DNA of 64,000 nucleotides from Terripilifer ovatus (GTDB lineage: Bacteria; Pseudomonadota; Alphaproteobacteria; Rhizobiales; Beijerinckiaceae). A program made the position numbers and the translations under genes. The stretch lies in contig JARHVB010000082.1 of assembly GCA_029222685.1 (NCBI GenBank), forward strand, positions 1,748-65,747, read 5' to 3'. Under the pieces are notes generated by a model. That model had not been told where the DNA came from, made no database searches, and worked only from the letters and a program-made list of their open reading frames with translations. This document shows positions 8,674-18,190 of this stretch, in pieces. Position 1 is the stretch's first letter; the number at the start of each line of letters is the position of its first letter.

Positions 8674-9879
8674 ATGAACGCCACTTCGCAGAGCAAAGTC
8701 TGGACCGACGAGGATATCAACAAGCTGCTGGTCGCCGCGGCGGTGGTTTCCGTCGCCTTCCTATCCATCATGCTGATTCAGGTCTCGTGGCAATTGCCGT
8801 TTCCCAGGACGCACGGCGGCAGCGTTGTCGGCAACGACTTCTTCAATTTCTGGACTTACGGCCAATCGGCGTTTTCATCGGATCCCGGCGCCTTTTACAA
8901 CTACCCCACTTACGACTTGTATCAGAAGGCCATCGGCGTCGACGAGGTCGGCCACAACTGGTCGTATCCGCCCAGCATCATGCTGCTGACGGCGCCATTC
9001 GGCTATCTGTCCTATGTCACATCGCTGGTCCTTTTCACGCTCTTGTCCATCGTCGTCTTCATATGGGTGGCACGCGGCGACCTGCATGACTGGAAGCTGG
9101 TCGCCCTGGCGCTCGTCTCGCCGGCGGCGATGCATTGCCTCAACTCCGGACAGAGCTCGCTGTTGACGGCGGCCGTCATCCTGGCCGCCTGGCGGCTGCT
9201 CGACAAGCGGCCGATCCTGGCGGGCATCCTGATCGGTTGCCTGTCCCTGAAGCCGCAAGTCGCGCTGATGTTTCCCTTCATGCTGCTGGCGACGCAGCGA
9301 TGGCGGGTCATCGCCTCTGCGGCGGCGACATGCATCGCCATCGCCGCGCTGACGACCGTCCTGTTCGGCTTCAAGGTATGGGAGCAATTCGTCTATCTGG
9401 GCATCCCGGGGCAGAACCTCGTGCTGACGGACCCGACGCTCGACAGCGCCGCGATGATGCCGACGATCCTGATGACGTTCCGCCGCTTCGGCCTGTCGTA
9501 TGACCTGTCGATGGCGATTCAACTTGTGTTCTCAGCCGCCGCCGTCATGGCGCTGCTGTGGGCATTCCGGCGGCCGCATGACGTCGGCGACAGGCGGCTT
9601 TTCGCCGTGTTCACGGCCTGCACGGTCTGCGCCTCGCCCTATCTCCTCATCTACGACCTCGTGCCGCTGACGGTGGCAGCGATATTCCTGATGCAGGAGG
9701 ATCGGTGCGCGGGCGTGCCGAAGCTGCTGCTGCTGCTGATCTACTGGCTGCCATTCCTGCAACTGGCGATGGGCGACCACCTGCGCATGGCCGGACCAGC
9801 TTTTCTGGTACCGGTGTTGGTCGGCTACCTCATCGCCGACATGCGCGGTCAGCGGTCCATCCAACCAATAGTCACGTAA
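8674..9879 (+). CDS. GT87-like (DUF2029) membrane glycosyltransferase
   Basis: A 401-residue polytopic membrane protein. After the first helix comes GNDFFNFWTYGQSAF, the acidic loop typical of GT-C glycosyltransferases of family 87, followed by WSYPPSIMLLTAPFG and GQSSLLTAAVILAAW, both characteristic of this family. Such enzymes move mannose or arabinose-type sugars from polyprenyl-phosphate donors on the periplasmic side of the membrane; the acceptor here is unknown. The stop at 9879 faces the RND pump stop at 9903 (convergent). Confidence 0.83.
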   Translation: MNATSQSKVWTDEDINKLLVAAAVVSVAFLSIMLIQVSWQLPFPRTHGGSVVGNDFFNFWTYGQSAFSSDPGAFYNYPTYDLYQKAIGVDEVGHNWSYPPSIMLLTAPFGYLSYVTSLVLFTLLSIVVFIWVARGDLHDWKLVALALVSPAAMHCLNSGQSSLLTAAVILAAWRLLDKRPILAGILIGCLSLKPQVALMFPFMLLATQRWRVIASAAATCIAIAALTTVLFGFKVWEQFVYLGIPGQNLVLTDPTLDSAAMMPTILMTFRRFGLSYDLSMAIQLVFSAAAVMALLWAFRRPHDVGDRRLFAVFTACTVCASPYLLIYDLVPLTVAAIFLMQEDRCAGVPKLLLLLIYWLPFLQLAMGDHLRMAGPAFLVPVLVGYLIADMRGQRSIQPIVT

Positions 9880-9902
9880 ACCTGCACCACATAAGCCGGC
9901 CG

Positions 9903-12900
9903 CTATTCGGCGACCGGCTCAGGCACGGCCTCCTTTGAGGGCGGCGTTTTGCGCGCCAGCGCCAGTTCGGCGCGGCCGAGGCGCGTCAGCAGGCCCTGGA
10001 TGAAGACGAACAGCACCGGCACGAAGAGCAGCGCCAGCACCACCACGGAAATCATGCCGCCCATGACGCCGGTGCCGAGCGCCTGCTGGCTCTTCGAGCT
10101 GGCACCGGTGGCGATGACCATTGGCGCGACGCCGAAGATGAAGGCGAAGCCGGTCATCAGGATCGGCCGGAAACGCAGGAAACACGCCTCGACCGTCGCC
10201 TCGACCAGGGATTTGCCGTGCGTCCGCAAATCCTTGGCGAATTCGATGATGAGGATGGCGTCTTTTGCCGCCAGGCCGATGATGGTGATGAGCCCGATGG
10301 TGAAATAGACGTCGTTGGGCATGCCGCGCAGGGTGACGGCAGCAACGCCGCCGAGCATGCCGAGCGGCACGACGAGCAGGACCGAGATCGGGATCGTCCA
10401 GCTTTCATAGAGCGCCGCAAGACACAGAAAGACGATCAGCGCCGAAAGCGCCAGCAGCAACGGCGCCTGCGCACCGGCGAGTTTTTCCTGCAGCGACTGG
10501 CCGGTCCATTCGAAGCCGAAACCGCGCGGCAGGGTGCCGGCAATGCGCTCCATCTCGGCGATGGCGTCGCCGCTGGTGAAGCCCGGCTGCGCCGAGCCGC
10601 TGAATCTGACGGACGGATAATAGTTGAAGCCGACCATCTGCGTCGGGCCGCTCAGCCAGCGCACCGTCGCGAAGGAGGAGAACGGCACCAGCTTGCCCTG
10701 GCTGTTGCGGACGTTGAAGCCGAGAATGTCGTCTGCCTGCATGCGTCCGGGCACGTCGGCCTGGGCAATGACCCTCTGCATGCGGCCGCGGTTGGGAAAG
10801 TCGTTGATATAGGCCGAGCCCAGATTGGTCGAGATGGCGTCGTTGATGTCCTGGAAAGTGATGCCGAGCGCGCCGGCGTTTTCGCGGTCGATGATCAGCT
10901 CGAGCTGCGGTGCCGGCGGCAGACCTTCCACGAAGACGTCGCGTACGACTTTGCTTCCTTTCGCCGCGGTGAGCACCTGATCGCGCGCCTGCATCAGCGC
11001 CGCATAGCCGCGCTGGCCGCGATCCTGGAGACGGAAGCTGAAGCCTGATGAATTGCCGAGATTGTCGATCGGCGGCGGTTGCTGGGCGGTGATCTTCGCA
11101 TCCTTGATCGACGCCAGATCGCGGTTGGTCTGGAGTACGAGCGCCTCAGCCGATTCATCCTTCGAGCGCAGCGACCAGTCCTTCAGGGTAACGAAGGCCT
11201 GGGCGGTGTTCTGGCCCTGGCCGAGAAAGCTGAAGCCGGTGAGGAAGGTGACATTGTCGATGCCGGGCTTCGACTTCAGATAGGCCTCGACCGATTTCAC
11301 CACTTCGAGGGTGCGGCCGAAGGACGAGTCCGACGGGGTCTGAACATCGACGGTGATGAAGCCCTGGTCGTCGATCGGCAGAAAGCCCGCCGGCAGCCGC
11401 GAGAAGCCCCAGACCATACCGAGGGTGAGCGCAAGATAGATGATCATCATGCGTCCGGCCCGGGCAATGCCCCAGCGCACGAAACCGGCATAGCGGGACT
11501 TGGCGCCATCGACCACACGGTTGAAAGAACCGAAGACTCTGCCTTTCTGGTGATGGTGTCCTGCCTTCACCGGCTTCAGCAGGGTGGCGCACAGGGCCGG
11601 CGTCAACGACAGGGCCATCAGCGCCGAGAAGCAGATGGCGGCGACCATGGTCACCGAGAACTGGCGGTAGATGATGCCGACGGAGCCGGGGAAGAAGGCC
11701 ATCGGGATGAACACGGCGACCAGCACCAGCGTAATGCCGATGATGGCGCCTGTGATCTGGCTCATCGCCTTGCGCGTGGCGTCCGCCGGCGACAACCCTT
11801 CCTCCGACATGATGCGCTCGACGTTCTCGACGACGACGATGGCGTCATCGACGAGAATGCCGATGGCGAGCACCATGGCGAACAGGGTGAGGACGTTGAT
11901 CGAGAAACCCGCCAGCAGCAGGACCATGGTGGTGCCGAGCAGCGCCACCGGCACCACGAGAGTGGGAATGATGGTGTAGCGGATGTTCTGCAGGAAGAGG
12001 AACATGACGACGAAGACCAGCGCCATGGCCTCGATGAGGGTCGACACCACCTTGCCGATGGAGGCGTCGATGACCGGCGTGATGTTGTAGGGGATGTCGT
12101 ATTTGATATTGTCGGGGAAGAACTTTGACAGTTCTTCCATCTTCGCCTTCACCGCCTGGGCGGTGGCCAGGGCATTGCCGGTCGGCGACATCATGACCGA
12201 CAGGCCGGCGCTCGGCTCGCCGTTGAGACGGGTGGTGAACTGATAGCCCATGCCGCCTACTTCGATGCGGGCGATATCGCGCAGCCGCACCGTCGAGCCG
12301 TCCGCATTGGCGCGCAGCACGATGGCGCCGAATTCCTGCGGCGACTGGAGCTGGCCCTTGACGACGACGAGCGCCGAGATCTGTTGCGAATTGCGGCTTG
12401 GCTCGGCGCCGACGCTGCCGGACGCGACCTGGGCATTCTGCGCCTCGATCGCTTTGGTCACGTCGGCGGAGGTGAGATCATAGCCGACGAGTTTATCGGT
12501 ATCGATCCAGATGCGCAGCGAACGCTCGGTGGAGAACAGCGTCGCGCGGCCGACGCCGGGGATGCGGCGGATTTCGCCGACGATGTTGCGCACCATGAAA
12601 TCGCCGAGGCCGACTTCATCAAGGCTGCCGTCGGTGGAACGCAGTGTGACGATCTGCAAAACCGCGCTGGAGGCTTCCTCGATCAGGATGCCCTGCTGCA
12701 GCACGGCGCGCGGCAGGCGAGGCTCGACCCGCTTGATGCGGTTCTGCACCTCGACGGAAGCGAGGCTGGAGTCGGTCCCCGGCACGAAGTTGGCGATGAT
12801 TTCGACCTGGCCGAGGGAATCGCTGGTCGACTCAAAGTTCAGGATGCCGTTGGCGCCGTTCAATTCCTCCTCGATGAGGCGGGTGACGCTGTTGTAGAGA

Positions 12901-13067
12901 TTCTCCGGCGTCGCGCCCGGATAGCTTGTGCTGACCGAAATCGACGGCGGCGCGATGATCGGATATTGCGCGATGGAGAGAAACGGCAGCGCCAGAAGGC
13001 CGCCGAGACAGATGAACAGCGCGACCACAGCCGCGAAGATGGGCCGGTCGATGAAGAAACGTGCCAT
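9903..13067 (-). CDS. RND multidrug efflux pump, inner-membrane permease (HAE1 family)
   Basis: A 1054-residue resistance-nodulation-division transporter. It has the N-terminal MARFFIDRPIFAAVVALFI, two large periplasmic loops, twelve expected membrane helices and the proton-relay aspartates in GILVDDAIVVVENVERI of TM4. The family couples proton influx to export of hydrophobic compounds through a tripartite complex. The adaptor gene lies 30 bases upstream on the same strand; no outer-membrane channel gene is present in the window, so a TolC-type partner must come from elsewhere. Length is normal for the AcrB/MexB group. Confidence 0.95.
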   Translation of the reverse strand: MARFFIDRPIFAAVVALFICLGGLLALPFLSIAQYPIIAPPSISVSTSYPGATPENLYNSVTRLIEEELNGANGILNFESTSDSLGQVEIIANFVPGTDSSLASVEVQNRIKRVEPRLPRAVLQQGILIEEASSAVLQIVTLRSTDGSLDEVGLGDFMVRNIVGEIRRIPGVGRATLFSTERSLRIWIDTDKLVGYDLTSADVTKAIEAQNAQVASGSVGAEPSRNSQQISALVVVKGQLQSPQEFGAIVLRANADGSTVRLRDIARIEVGGMGYQFTTRLNGEPSAGLSVMMSPTGNALATAQAVKAKMEELSKFFPDNIKYDIPYNITPVIDASIGKVVSTLIEAMALVFVVMFLFLQNIRYTIIPTLVVPVALLGTTMVLLLAGFSINVLTLFAMVLAIGILVDDAIVVVENVERIMSEEGLSPADATRKAMSQITGAIIGITLVLVAVFIPMAFFPGSVGIIYRQFSVTMVAAICFSALMALSLTPALCATLLKPVKAGHHHQKGRVFGSFNRVVDGAKSRYAGFVRWGIARAGRMMIIYLALTLGMVWGFSRLPAGFLPIDDQGFITVDVQTPSDSSFGRTLEVVKSVEAYLKSKPGIDNVTFLTGFSFLGQGQNTAQAFVTLKDWSLRSKDESAEALVLQTNRDLASIKDAKITAQQPPPIDNLGNSSGFSFRLQDRGQRGYAALMQARDQVLTAAKGSKVVRDVFVEGLPPAPQLELIIDRENAGALGITFQDINDAISTNLGSAYINDFPNRGRMQRVIAQADVPGRMQADDILGFNVRNSQGKLVPFSSFATVRWLSGPTQMVGFNYYPSVRFSGSAQPGFTSGDAIAEMERIAGTLPRGFGFEWTGQSLQEKLAGAQAPLLLALSALIVFLCLAALYESWTIPISVLLVVPLGMLGGVAAVTLRGMPNDVYFTIGLITIIGLAAKDAILIIEFAKDLRTHGKSLVEATVEACFLRFRPILMTGFAFIFGVAPMVIATGASSKSQQALGTGVMGGMISVVVLALLFVPVLFVFIQGLLTRLGRAELALARKTPPSKEAVPEPVAE

Positions 13068-13097
13068 TGGATGATTGCTCTGCGGTGAATGGTCTGC

Positions 13098-14312
13098 CTA
13101 CTGCAGAGGGCCGCTGTTGGAAGCCGCGTCCCGATGCTCGAGGCTGCGCGCGACGCGCGATTTCCACGGGCTGGCATCGACCGCGTCACCGACGACAAAT
13201 TTCTGGAAGCCTTCGGCAACCACACGGTCGCCAGCTTTCAGCCCTTCGAGAACCAGCCATTGATCCTCGAATGCCGAGCCGATCCGCACCGGTTGGATGC
13301 GGGTATGACGGTCCGCATTGACAACGAAGACGAAGCTGTTGCCGACATCGTCGCGCTGCACCGCCTGCTGCGGCACGGCCAGCGAATCGCTGTCGACGCC
13401 CTGTTCGATCTGCACGCGCACATACATGCCCGGCAGCAGGTCGCGCTTGGGATTGGGGAATTCACCGCGCAAGGTCACCTGTCCCGTGCTCGGATCAACC
13501 GTCACGCCGGAGAACAGCAGCTTGCCGTGCTCCTCATAAGCGGTGCCGTCGCTGAACTCGAGGCGCACCTTGGCGGTGTCGGCCGCGACCCGTTCAAGGG
13601 TGCCGTTGGCCAGGTCGTGGCGCAATTGCCGCACTTCGCTGACGGACTGGGTGAAATCGGCATAGATCGGATCGAGTTGCTGGACGGTGGCGAGGCGCGT
13701 CGCCTCGCCCTGCCCGACCAGGGCGCCTTCGGTGACCAGCGCCGCATCGACCCGGCCTTTGATCGGCGCGCGCACGACCGTGTATTCAAGATTGAGCCTG
13801 GCGCGCGCCAGATCGGCGCTGCGGGCGGCGACATCGGCCTCTGCCTGCTTGGTCGTCGCGACCGCGGTTTCAAGCTGGACTTTCGAGGCCGCATTTGTGG
13901 CGACCAGCTTTTCGACGCGGCTGGATTGCGCTGCGGCCTGCTGCAGCACCGCCTCGGCCTTCGATAGCGCCGCTTCGGCAGCCTGCAGTTCAACCTTGAA
14001 CGGCGCCGGGTCGATGCGGAACAGAACATCCCCTGCCTGGACATCAGCGCCCTGGGTGAAGGTGCGCTCGATGACAATGCCGGCGACACGGGCGCGGACA
14101 TCGGCGATCCGCGCCGGGGTGATGCGACCCGGCAGTTCCCGTACAAAGGCGCGCGGCGAGGGTTCGAGGGTGACAACGCCAACCTGCGGCACTGCTTTCG
14201 CTTCGGCCGTCTGAGCCTGACGAGGCTCATTGCATCCACCAAGCGCGAAGGCAGCGGCGGAAACAGCCACAAGAAAGAATGTGCGACAGGGGCCTGTCAT
14301 CAAGAACTCCAT
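13098..14312 (-). CDS. RND efflux periplasmic adaptor (membrane fusion protein)
   Basis: A 404-residue adaptor of the AcrA/MexA type. An N-terminal hydrophobic stretch ends in a lipobox-like LGGC, suggesting a lipid-anchored periplasmic protein. Then come the barrel-sandwich segments (RVAGIVIERTFTQGADVQAGD), an alpha-helical hairpin rich in Ala, Glu and Lys, and the beta-barrel (GQVTLRGEFPNPKRDLLPGMYV). It bridges the RND permease (next gene, 30 bases away) to an outer-membrane channel. A second in-frame ATG four codons downstream (MTGPCRTFF) is an equally possible start. Confidence 0.93.
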   Translation of the reverse strand: MEFLMTGPCRTFFLVAVSAAAFALGGCNEPRQAQTAEAKAVPQVGVVTLEPSPRAFVRELPGRITPARIADVRARVAGIVIERTFTQGADVQAGDVLFRIDPAPFKVELQAAEAALSKAEAVLQQAAAQSSRVEKLVATNAASKVQLETAVATTKQAEADVAARSADLARARLNLEYTVVRAPIKGRVDAALVTEGALVGQGEATRLATVQQLDPIYADFTQSVSEVRQLRHDLANGTLERVAADTAKVRLEFSDGTAYEEHGKLLFSGVTVDPSTGQVTLRGEFPNPKRDLLPGMYVRVQIEQGVDSDSLAVPQQAVQRDDVGNSFVFVVNADRHTRIQPVRIGSAFEDQWLVLEGLKAGDRVVAEGFQKFVVGDAVDASPWKSRVARSLEHRDAASNSGPLQ

Positions 14313-14756
14313 TGTTCATTGTTTGGCGGCTTGCGGGAATCAGGTGGCGTCTTGGCGGAGCGCGTGGCTACCGATCGGATAGGGCGGAACTTTGGCGATA
14401 TCACGTAGTACGATATTTCGTCGCCGAGCCTGACCCCAACAGGGTTAACGATTTATGAGCGCTTCTGCCGCGCTGCACCATTTAGGATACATTGCATCGT
14501 GTGACGATGCAAAATTACAAAGTCGTGATACGAGTTTTATCCTGCGGATTATCGCCGCGCCGTCTCGAAATGACCGCGCAGCCGCTCCAGATACAAGCCC
14601 AATCGCAGCTCGGGATCGGTGGCCTGCTGCGCGCTAACCATTTCATTAAAATGATATTTTAACGGAGGTCAGCGGCGGCGCTTTCAAAAGCCCGTGATTG
14701 ACGAAAAGCTTCCTTGAATGTAACATAAGCATGCTTATTATAGGGTGAGCTACTAA
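14313..14756. promoter_or_regulatory. Divergent control region between the RND and EmrAB-type pumps
   Basis: About 440 bases separate the leftward RND operon from the rightward marR gene. No convincing gene lies here. It contains a perfect 14-bp palindrome inside a promoter at the right end (14714-14741) and a separate dyad with 8-bp arms, TTGCATCG and CGATGCAA, at 14492-14512 (spacer of 5). The dyad is a candidate operator for the RND operon, whose regulator is not in the window. Confidence 0.6.
14714..14741 (+). promoter_or_regulatory. Promoter of the marR-emrAB operon with embedded MarR operator
   Basis: A -35 like TTGAAT (14714-14719) and a -10 like TATTAT (14736-14741) are 16 bases apart. 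The perfect palindrome ATAAGCATGCTTAT occupies 14725-14738, between and overlapping these elements. This is where a MarR dimer would block RNA polymerase, so autorepression of the downstream regulator and pump is the natural reading. Not experimentally shown. Confidence 0.6.
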
Positions 14757-15341
14757 ATGTGGCAGTGCAATGGCAAATTGATGGCTATGCAAATGAACGC
14801 TCCGACAAACATCCCAACGAAAGCACCAACTCTTGGATTTCTGCTGCACGACGTGGCGCGGCTGCTGCGCAGGCGATTTGAGCAGCACACCAAAGACTGC
14901 GGCCTGACCCGGTCGCAATGGCACGTTCTGGCCTATCTCGCGCAGAACGAGGGCATCAACCAGACCGGCCTGGCCGAACTCCTCGACATCGAGCCGATCA
15001 CGGTCGGGCGCCTCGTCGACAAGCTTCAGGCCATGGGGCTGATCGAGCGGCGCCCCGACCCCTCGGACCGACGGGTCTGGCTTTTGTATTCGACCCCCGC
15101 CGCTGCGCCGCAGCTCGACCATCTGCGTGAACTCGGCGACCTGACGCGCGGAGAGGCCCTCGCCGACATCTCGGACACCGAGCGCGACCAACTCGTCGCG
15201 CTGCTGCAGGCGCTGAAAATCAATCTCACGGAAGCCTGCGACAGGCCGGCCGCGGCAAAGAAGAGAACAAGCCAGGCGAGAACTGGCGAAGACAGAACGC
15301 ACCAAGAAAGAGCAGATCTGGAAAGAGTAGAAAATGTCTAG
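14757..15341 (+). CDS. MarR-family transcriptional regulator
   Basis: A MarR protein of up to 194 residues. The winged helix is clear: LTRSQWHVLAYLAQNEGINQ, then TGLAELLDIEPITVGRLVDK (recognition helix) and the wing RRPDPSDRRVWLL. The C-terminal tail beyond about residue 165 is charged and low in complexity. The start is uncertain: ATG 14757 follows a GGTGAG at 14744-14749, but in-frame ATGs at 14781, 14787 and 14793 also exist and the predicted promoter lies very close. Its last 8 bases overlap the adaptor gene, so it heads the export operon and probably represses it. Confidence 0.9.
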   Translation: MWQCNGKLMAMQMNAPTNIPTKAPTLGFLLHDVARLLRRRFEQHTKDCGLTRSQWHVLAYLAQNEGINQTGLAELLDIEPITVGRLVDKLQAMGLIERRPDPSDRRVWLLYSTPAAAPQLDHLRELGDLTRGEALADISDTERDQLVALLQALKINLTEACDRPAAAKKRTSQARTGEDRTHQERADLERVENV

Positions 15342-16635
15342 TTTAAGCGAAACGACGTCCGATACTCCGGCAGAGCCGAGCCGCGCTTCCGAAGCCACCG
15401 TTCATCGCCTGGAGCGGAGCTCGCCGCTGAGCCGCAAAACCGATGCGCCGCTCGAAGACGCCCCTGCCAAGGACAAAGTAGAAGACAAGGCGCCCGAAAA
15501 GGCCGGCCCTGCCGCACCCAAACGCTCGCGCTCGCGCATGTTGATGTTTGCGCTGCTGCCGGTCGCGCTTGTCGCCGGCGGCTATTTCTACGTTACCGGC
15601 GGCGCCGTTATGTCGACCGACAACGCCTATGTGCAGGCCGACATGGTCGGGCTTTCGACCGACGTTTCGGGCATCGTCAGCCAGGTCGCGGTGCATGACA
15701 ACCAGACCGTCGCCAAGGGCGACATTCTCTTCAAGCTGGACCAGACCCAGTTTCAACTGGCTCTCGATCGCGCCGATGCGCAGATCGGCATCGTCCGCAA
15801 CGACCTCACGGCGCTGCAATCGAGCTATCGCGACATGCAGGCGCAGATCGGCCAGGCGCAGGCCGACGTGCAGTTCAACACCGTCAACTTTCAGCGCCAG
15901 CAGCAGTTGCTGACCAACAACTTCACCTCGAAAGCCAATTTCGACGCGGCCCAGAACACGCTGCGGGCGGCACAGCAGAAGGTCGCTTCGCTGCAGGCCC
16001 AGCTTGCCGCCATTGCGGCCAATCTCAACGGCAATCCCGATGCGCCGATCGAAGACCATCCGCGCTACAAGGATGCGCTTGCGGCGCGCGCCGAAGCCGC
16101 ACGCCAGCTCGATCATACGACCGTTCGGGCGCCGTTCGCCGGCATCGTCACCAATGTGCCGTCGCTGCAGCCCGGACAATATCTTGCCGCGGCCACGGTC
16201 GGCTTCAACATCGTGTCCTCCGATCACGTCTGGGTGCAGGCCAGCCCGAAGGAAACCGAGCTGACCTATGTCAAGCCCGGGCAGAAGGCGACGATCGAGG
16301 TCGATACCTATCCCGGCAGCCAGTGGACAGGCGCGGTAGACAGCGTCAGCCCCGCCTCGGCGTCAAGCTTCTCGCTGCTGCCGGCCGAGAACACGAGCGG
16401 CAACTGGGTGAAGGTCGTGCAGCGCATTCCGATGCGCGTGCGCGTCGAGAACCAGCCCGGCAAGCCGCCGCTGCGGGTCGGCATGAGTGTCGAACTGAAT
16501 GTCGACACCGGGCACGCGCGCGGGTTCCCGCAGTTTATCAGCAAGCTGTTTGGCGGTCGGTCTTCGGGCAGCCAATCCTTGGACAGTCAGTCCGTGGGCC
16601 AGTCCTCAGGCAACGCGGACAAGACCAATGGCTAG
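15334..16635 (+). CDS. EmrA/HlyD-family multidrug efflux adaptor
   Basis: A 433-residue membrane fusion protein. About 65 polar N-terminal residues are cytoplasmic, followed by one membrane helix (MLMFALLPVALVAGGYFYV). The conserved STDNAYVQADMVGLSTDVSG and the lipoyl-like HDNQTVAKGDILFKLD segment follow, then a long coiled-coil hairpin rich in Gln and Ala (about residues 140-230), and TTVRAPFAGIVTNV. It links the EmrB-type permease to an outer-membrane channel. It overlaps marR by 8 bases and the permease gene by 8 bases, so it is translationally coupled on both sides. Confidence 0.93.
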   Translation: MSSLSETTSDTPAEPSRASEATVHRLERSSPLSRKTDAPLEDAPAKDKVEDKAPEKAGPAAPKRSRSRMLMFALLPVALVAGGYFYVTGGAVMSTDNAYVQADMVGLSTDVSGIVSQVAVHDNQTVAKGDILFKLDQTQFQLALDRADAQIGIVRNDLTALQSSYRDMQAQIGQAQADVQFNTVNFQRQQQLLTNNFTSKANFDAAQNTLRAAQQKVASLQAQLAAIAANLNGNPDAPIEDHPRYKDALAARAEAARQLDHTTVRAPFAGIVTNVPSLQPGQYLAAATVGFNIVSSDHVWVQASPKETELTYVKPGQKATIEVDTYPGSQWTGAVDSVSPASASSFSLLPAENTSGNWVKVVQRIPMRVRVENQPGKPPLRVGMSVELNVDTGHARGFPQFISKLFGGRSSGSQSLDSQSVGQSSGNADKTNG

Positions 16636-18181
16636 CGGCACCGGGGCTGGAGCGGTCGGCGCGCCGCGGCCGATCAACCGGCCGGCGATCACGGCGTGCA
16701 TCATTCTCGCCGTCATCATGCAGGCGCTCGACACGACGATCGCCAACGTCGCGCTGCCCTATATGCAGGGCAGCGTGTCGGCGAGCGCCGACCAGATCAA
16801 CTGGGTGTTGACGTCCTATATCGTCGCCGCCGCGATCATGACGCCGCCGTCAGGGTTTCTGGCCAACCGCTTCGGCCGCCAGCGCGTGCTGATGGTCGCC
16901 ATCGTCGGCTTCGTCGTCGCCTCGGTGCTGTGCGGTCTTGCCCAGTCGCTGACGCAGATCGTTGCGTTCCGGCTGATGCAGGGCTTCTTCGGCGCCGCGC
17001 TGGTGCCGATCGCGCAGGCCATCCTGCTCGACATCTACGAGCCGGAGGAACGCGGCTCAGCCATGGCGCTGTTCGGCGTGTCGGTGATGGTCGGGCCGGT
17101 GCTGGGGCCGGTCATCGGCGGCTGGCTCACCGATAACATGAGCTGGCGCTGGGTTTTCTACATCAACGTGCCGATCGGCATTGTCGCCTTCGCCGGCATT
17201 TCGGTTTTCCTGCGCGAAACCAAAACGGCCTCGCAAGCAAAGCTGGACTGGCTCGGCTTCGGGAGCCTGAGCTTGTTTATCGCGGCGCTGCAGGTGTTTC
17301 TCGACCGCGGCGCGCAGCTCGACTGGTTTTCGTCGTTCGAGATCCTGGTCGAGGCGACGGTCTGCGTCTCGGCGCTCTACATCTTTCTCGTGCATACGTT
17401 CACGGCGGACAAATCCTTCGTCAATCCGAAGCTGTTTCTCGACCGGAACTTCTCCGTGGGGATGCTCTTCATCTTCATCGTCGGCGTTACCTATCTGGCT
17501 TCGCTGGCCTTGCTGACGCCGTATCTGCAGACATTGATGGGATATCCGGTGGTCACCGCGGGCCTCGTCATGGGGCCGCGCGGACTGGGCACGATGGTCT
17601 GCATGTTCGCCGTCGGGCGCATGATCGGCAAGGTCGATATCAGAATGTTGCTGATGACCGGCCTGCTGCTGACCGCCTGGGCCATGTATGACATGACGGG
17701 CTGGACGCCCAATGTCTCGCAGACGACGATCGCCGTCACCGGCTTCATCCAGGGCGCCGGCCTCGGCTTCCTGTTCGTACCACTGACGACCGTGACCTTC
17801 GCCACCCTGGCGCCCGCGCAGCGCGGCGACGCGGCGGGACTTTACAATCTGTCGCGTAACGTCGGCTCCAGCGTCGGCATTTCGGTGGTCTCCTACCTGC
17901 TGACGCGTAACGTCCAGGTCAATCACGCCACCATCGGCGTCCATGTCACCGCGACGAACCGCATGTTCGAGAACCCCGCCATCCACCATGCCTTGAGCCC
18001 GTGGACAGCGGCCGGCCGGGCCGGGCTCGATCAGGTGATTCAACAGCAGTCGGCCATCATCAGCTATATCGACGACTTCAAACTGATGATGATCCTGTCG
18101 CTCGCCGCGATCCCGCTCGTGCTGCTGCTGCGCTCGGCCGCGGCGCCGGCCGAGGGCGACCATGCCATGGTGATGGAATGA
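16628..18181 (+). CDS. EmrB/QacA-type DHA2 MFS drug exporter
   Basis: A 517-residue transporter with 14 predicted helices. Motifs of the DHA2 subfamily are LDTTIANVALPYMQG in TM1, the loop GFLANRFGRQRVLM, and motif C in TM5 (GPVLGPVIGGWLTD). The ATG at 16628 is chosen because it begins MASGTGAG just before TM1 and overlaps the adaptor stop by 8 bases; the longer frame from 16499 would run inside the adaptor gene. It exports hydrophobic drugs in exchange for protons, together with the adaptor. Confidence 0.93.
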   Translation: MASGTGAGAVGAPRPINRPAITACIILAVIMQALDTTIANVALPYMQGSVSASADQINWVLTSYIVAAAIMTPPSGFLANRFGRQRVLMVAIVGFVVASVLCGLAQSLTQIVAFRLMQGFFGAALVPIAQAILLDIYEPEERGSAMALFGVSVMVGPVLGPVIGGWLTDNMSWRWVFYINVPIGIVAFAGISVFLRETKTASQAKLDWLGFGSLSLFIAALQVFLDRGAQLDWFSSFEILVEATVCVSALYIFLVHTFTADKSFVNPKLFLDRNFSVGMLFIFIVGVTYLASLALLTPYLQTLMGYPVVTAGLVMGPRGLGTMVCMFAVGRMIGKVDIRMLLMTGLLLTAWAMYDMTGWTPNVSQTTIAVTGFIQGAGLGFLFVPLTTVTFATLAPAQRGDAAGLYNLSRNVGSSVGISVVSYLLTRNVQVNHATIGVHVTATNRMFENPAIHHALSPWTAAGRAGLDQVIQQQSAIISYIDDFKLMMILSLAAIPLVLLLRSAAAPAEGDHAMVME

Positions 18182-18190
18182 ATCAAGGCG

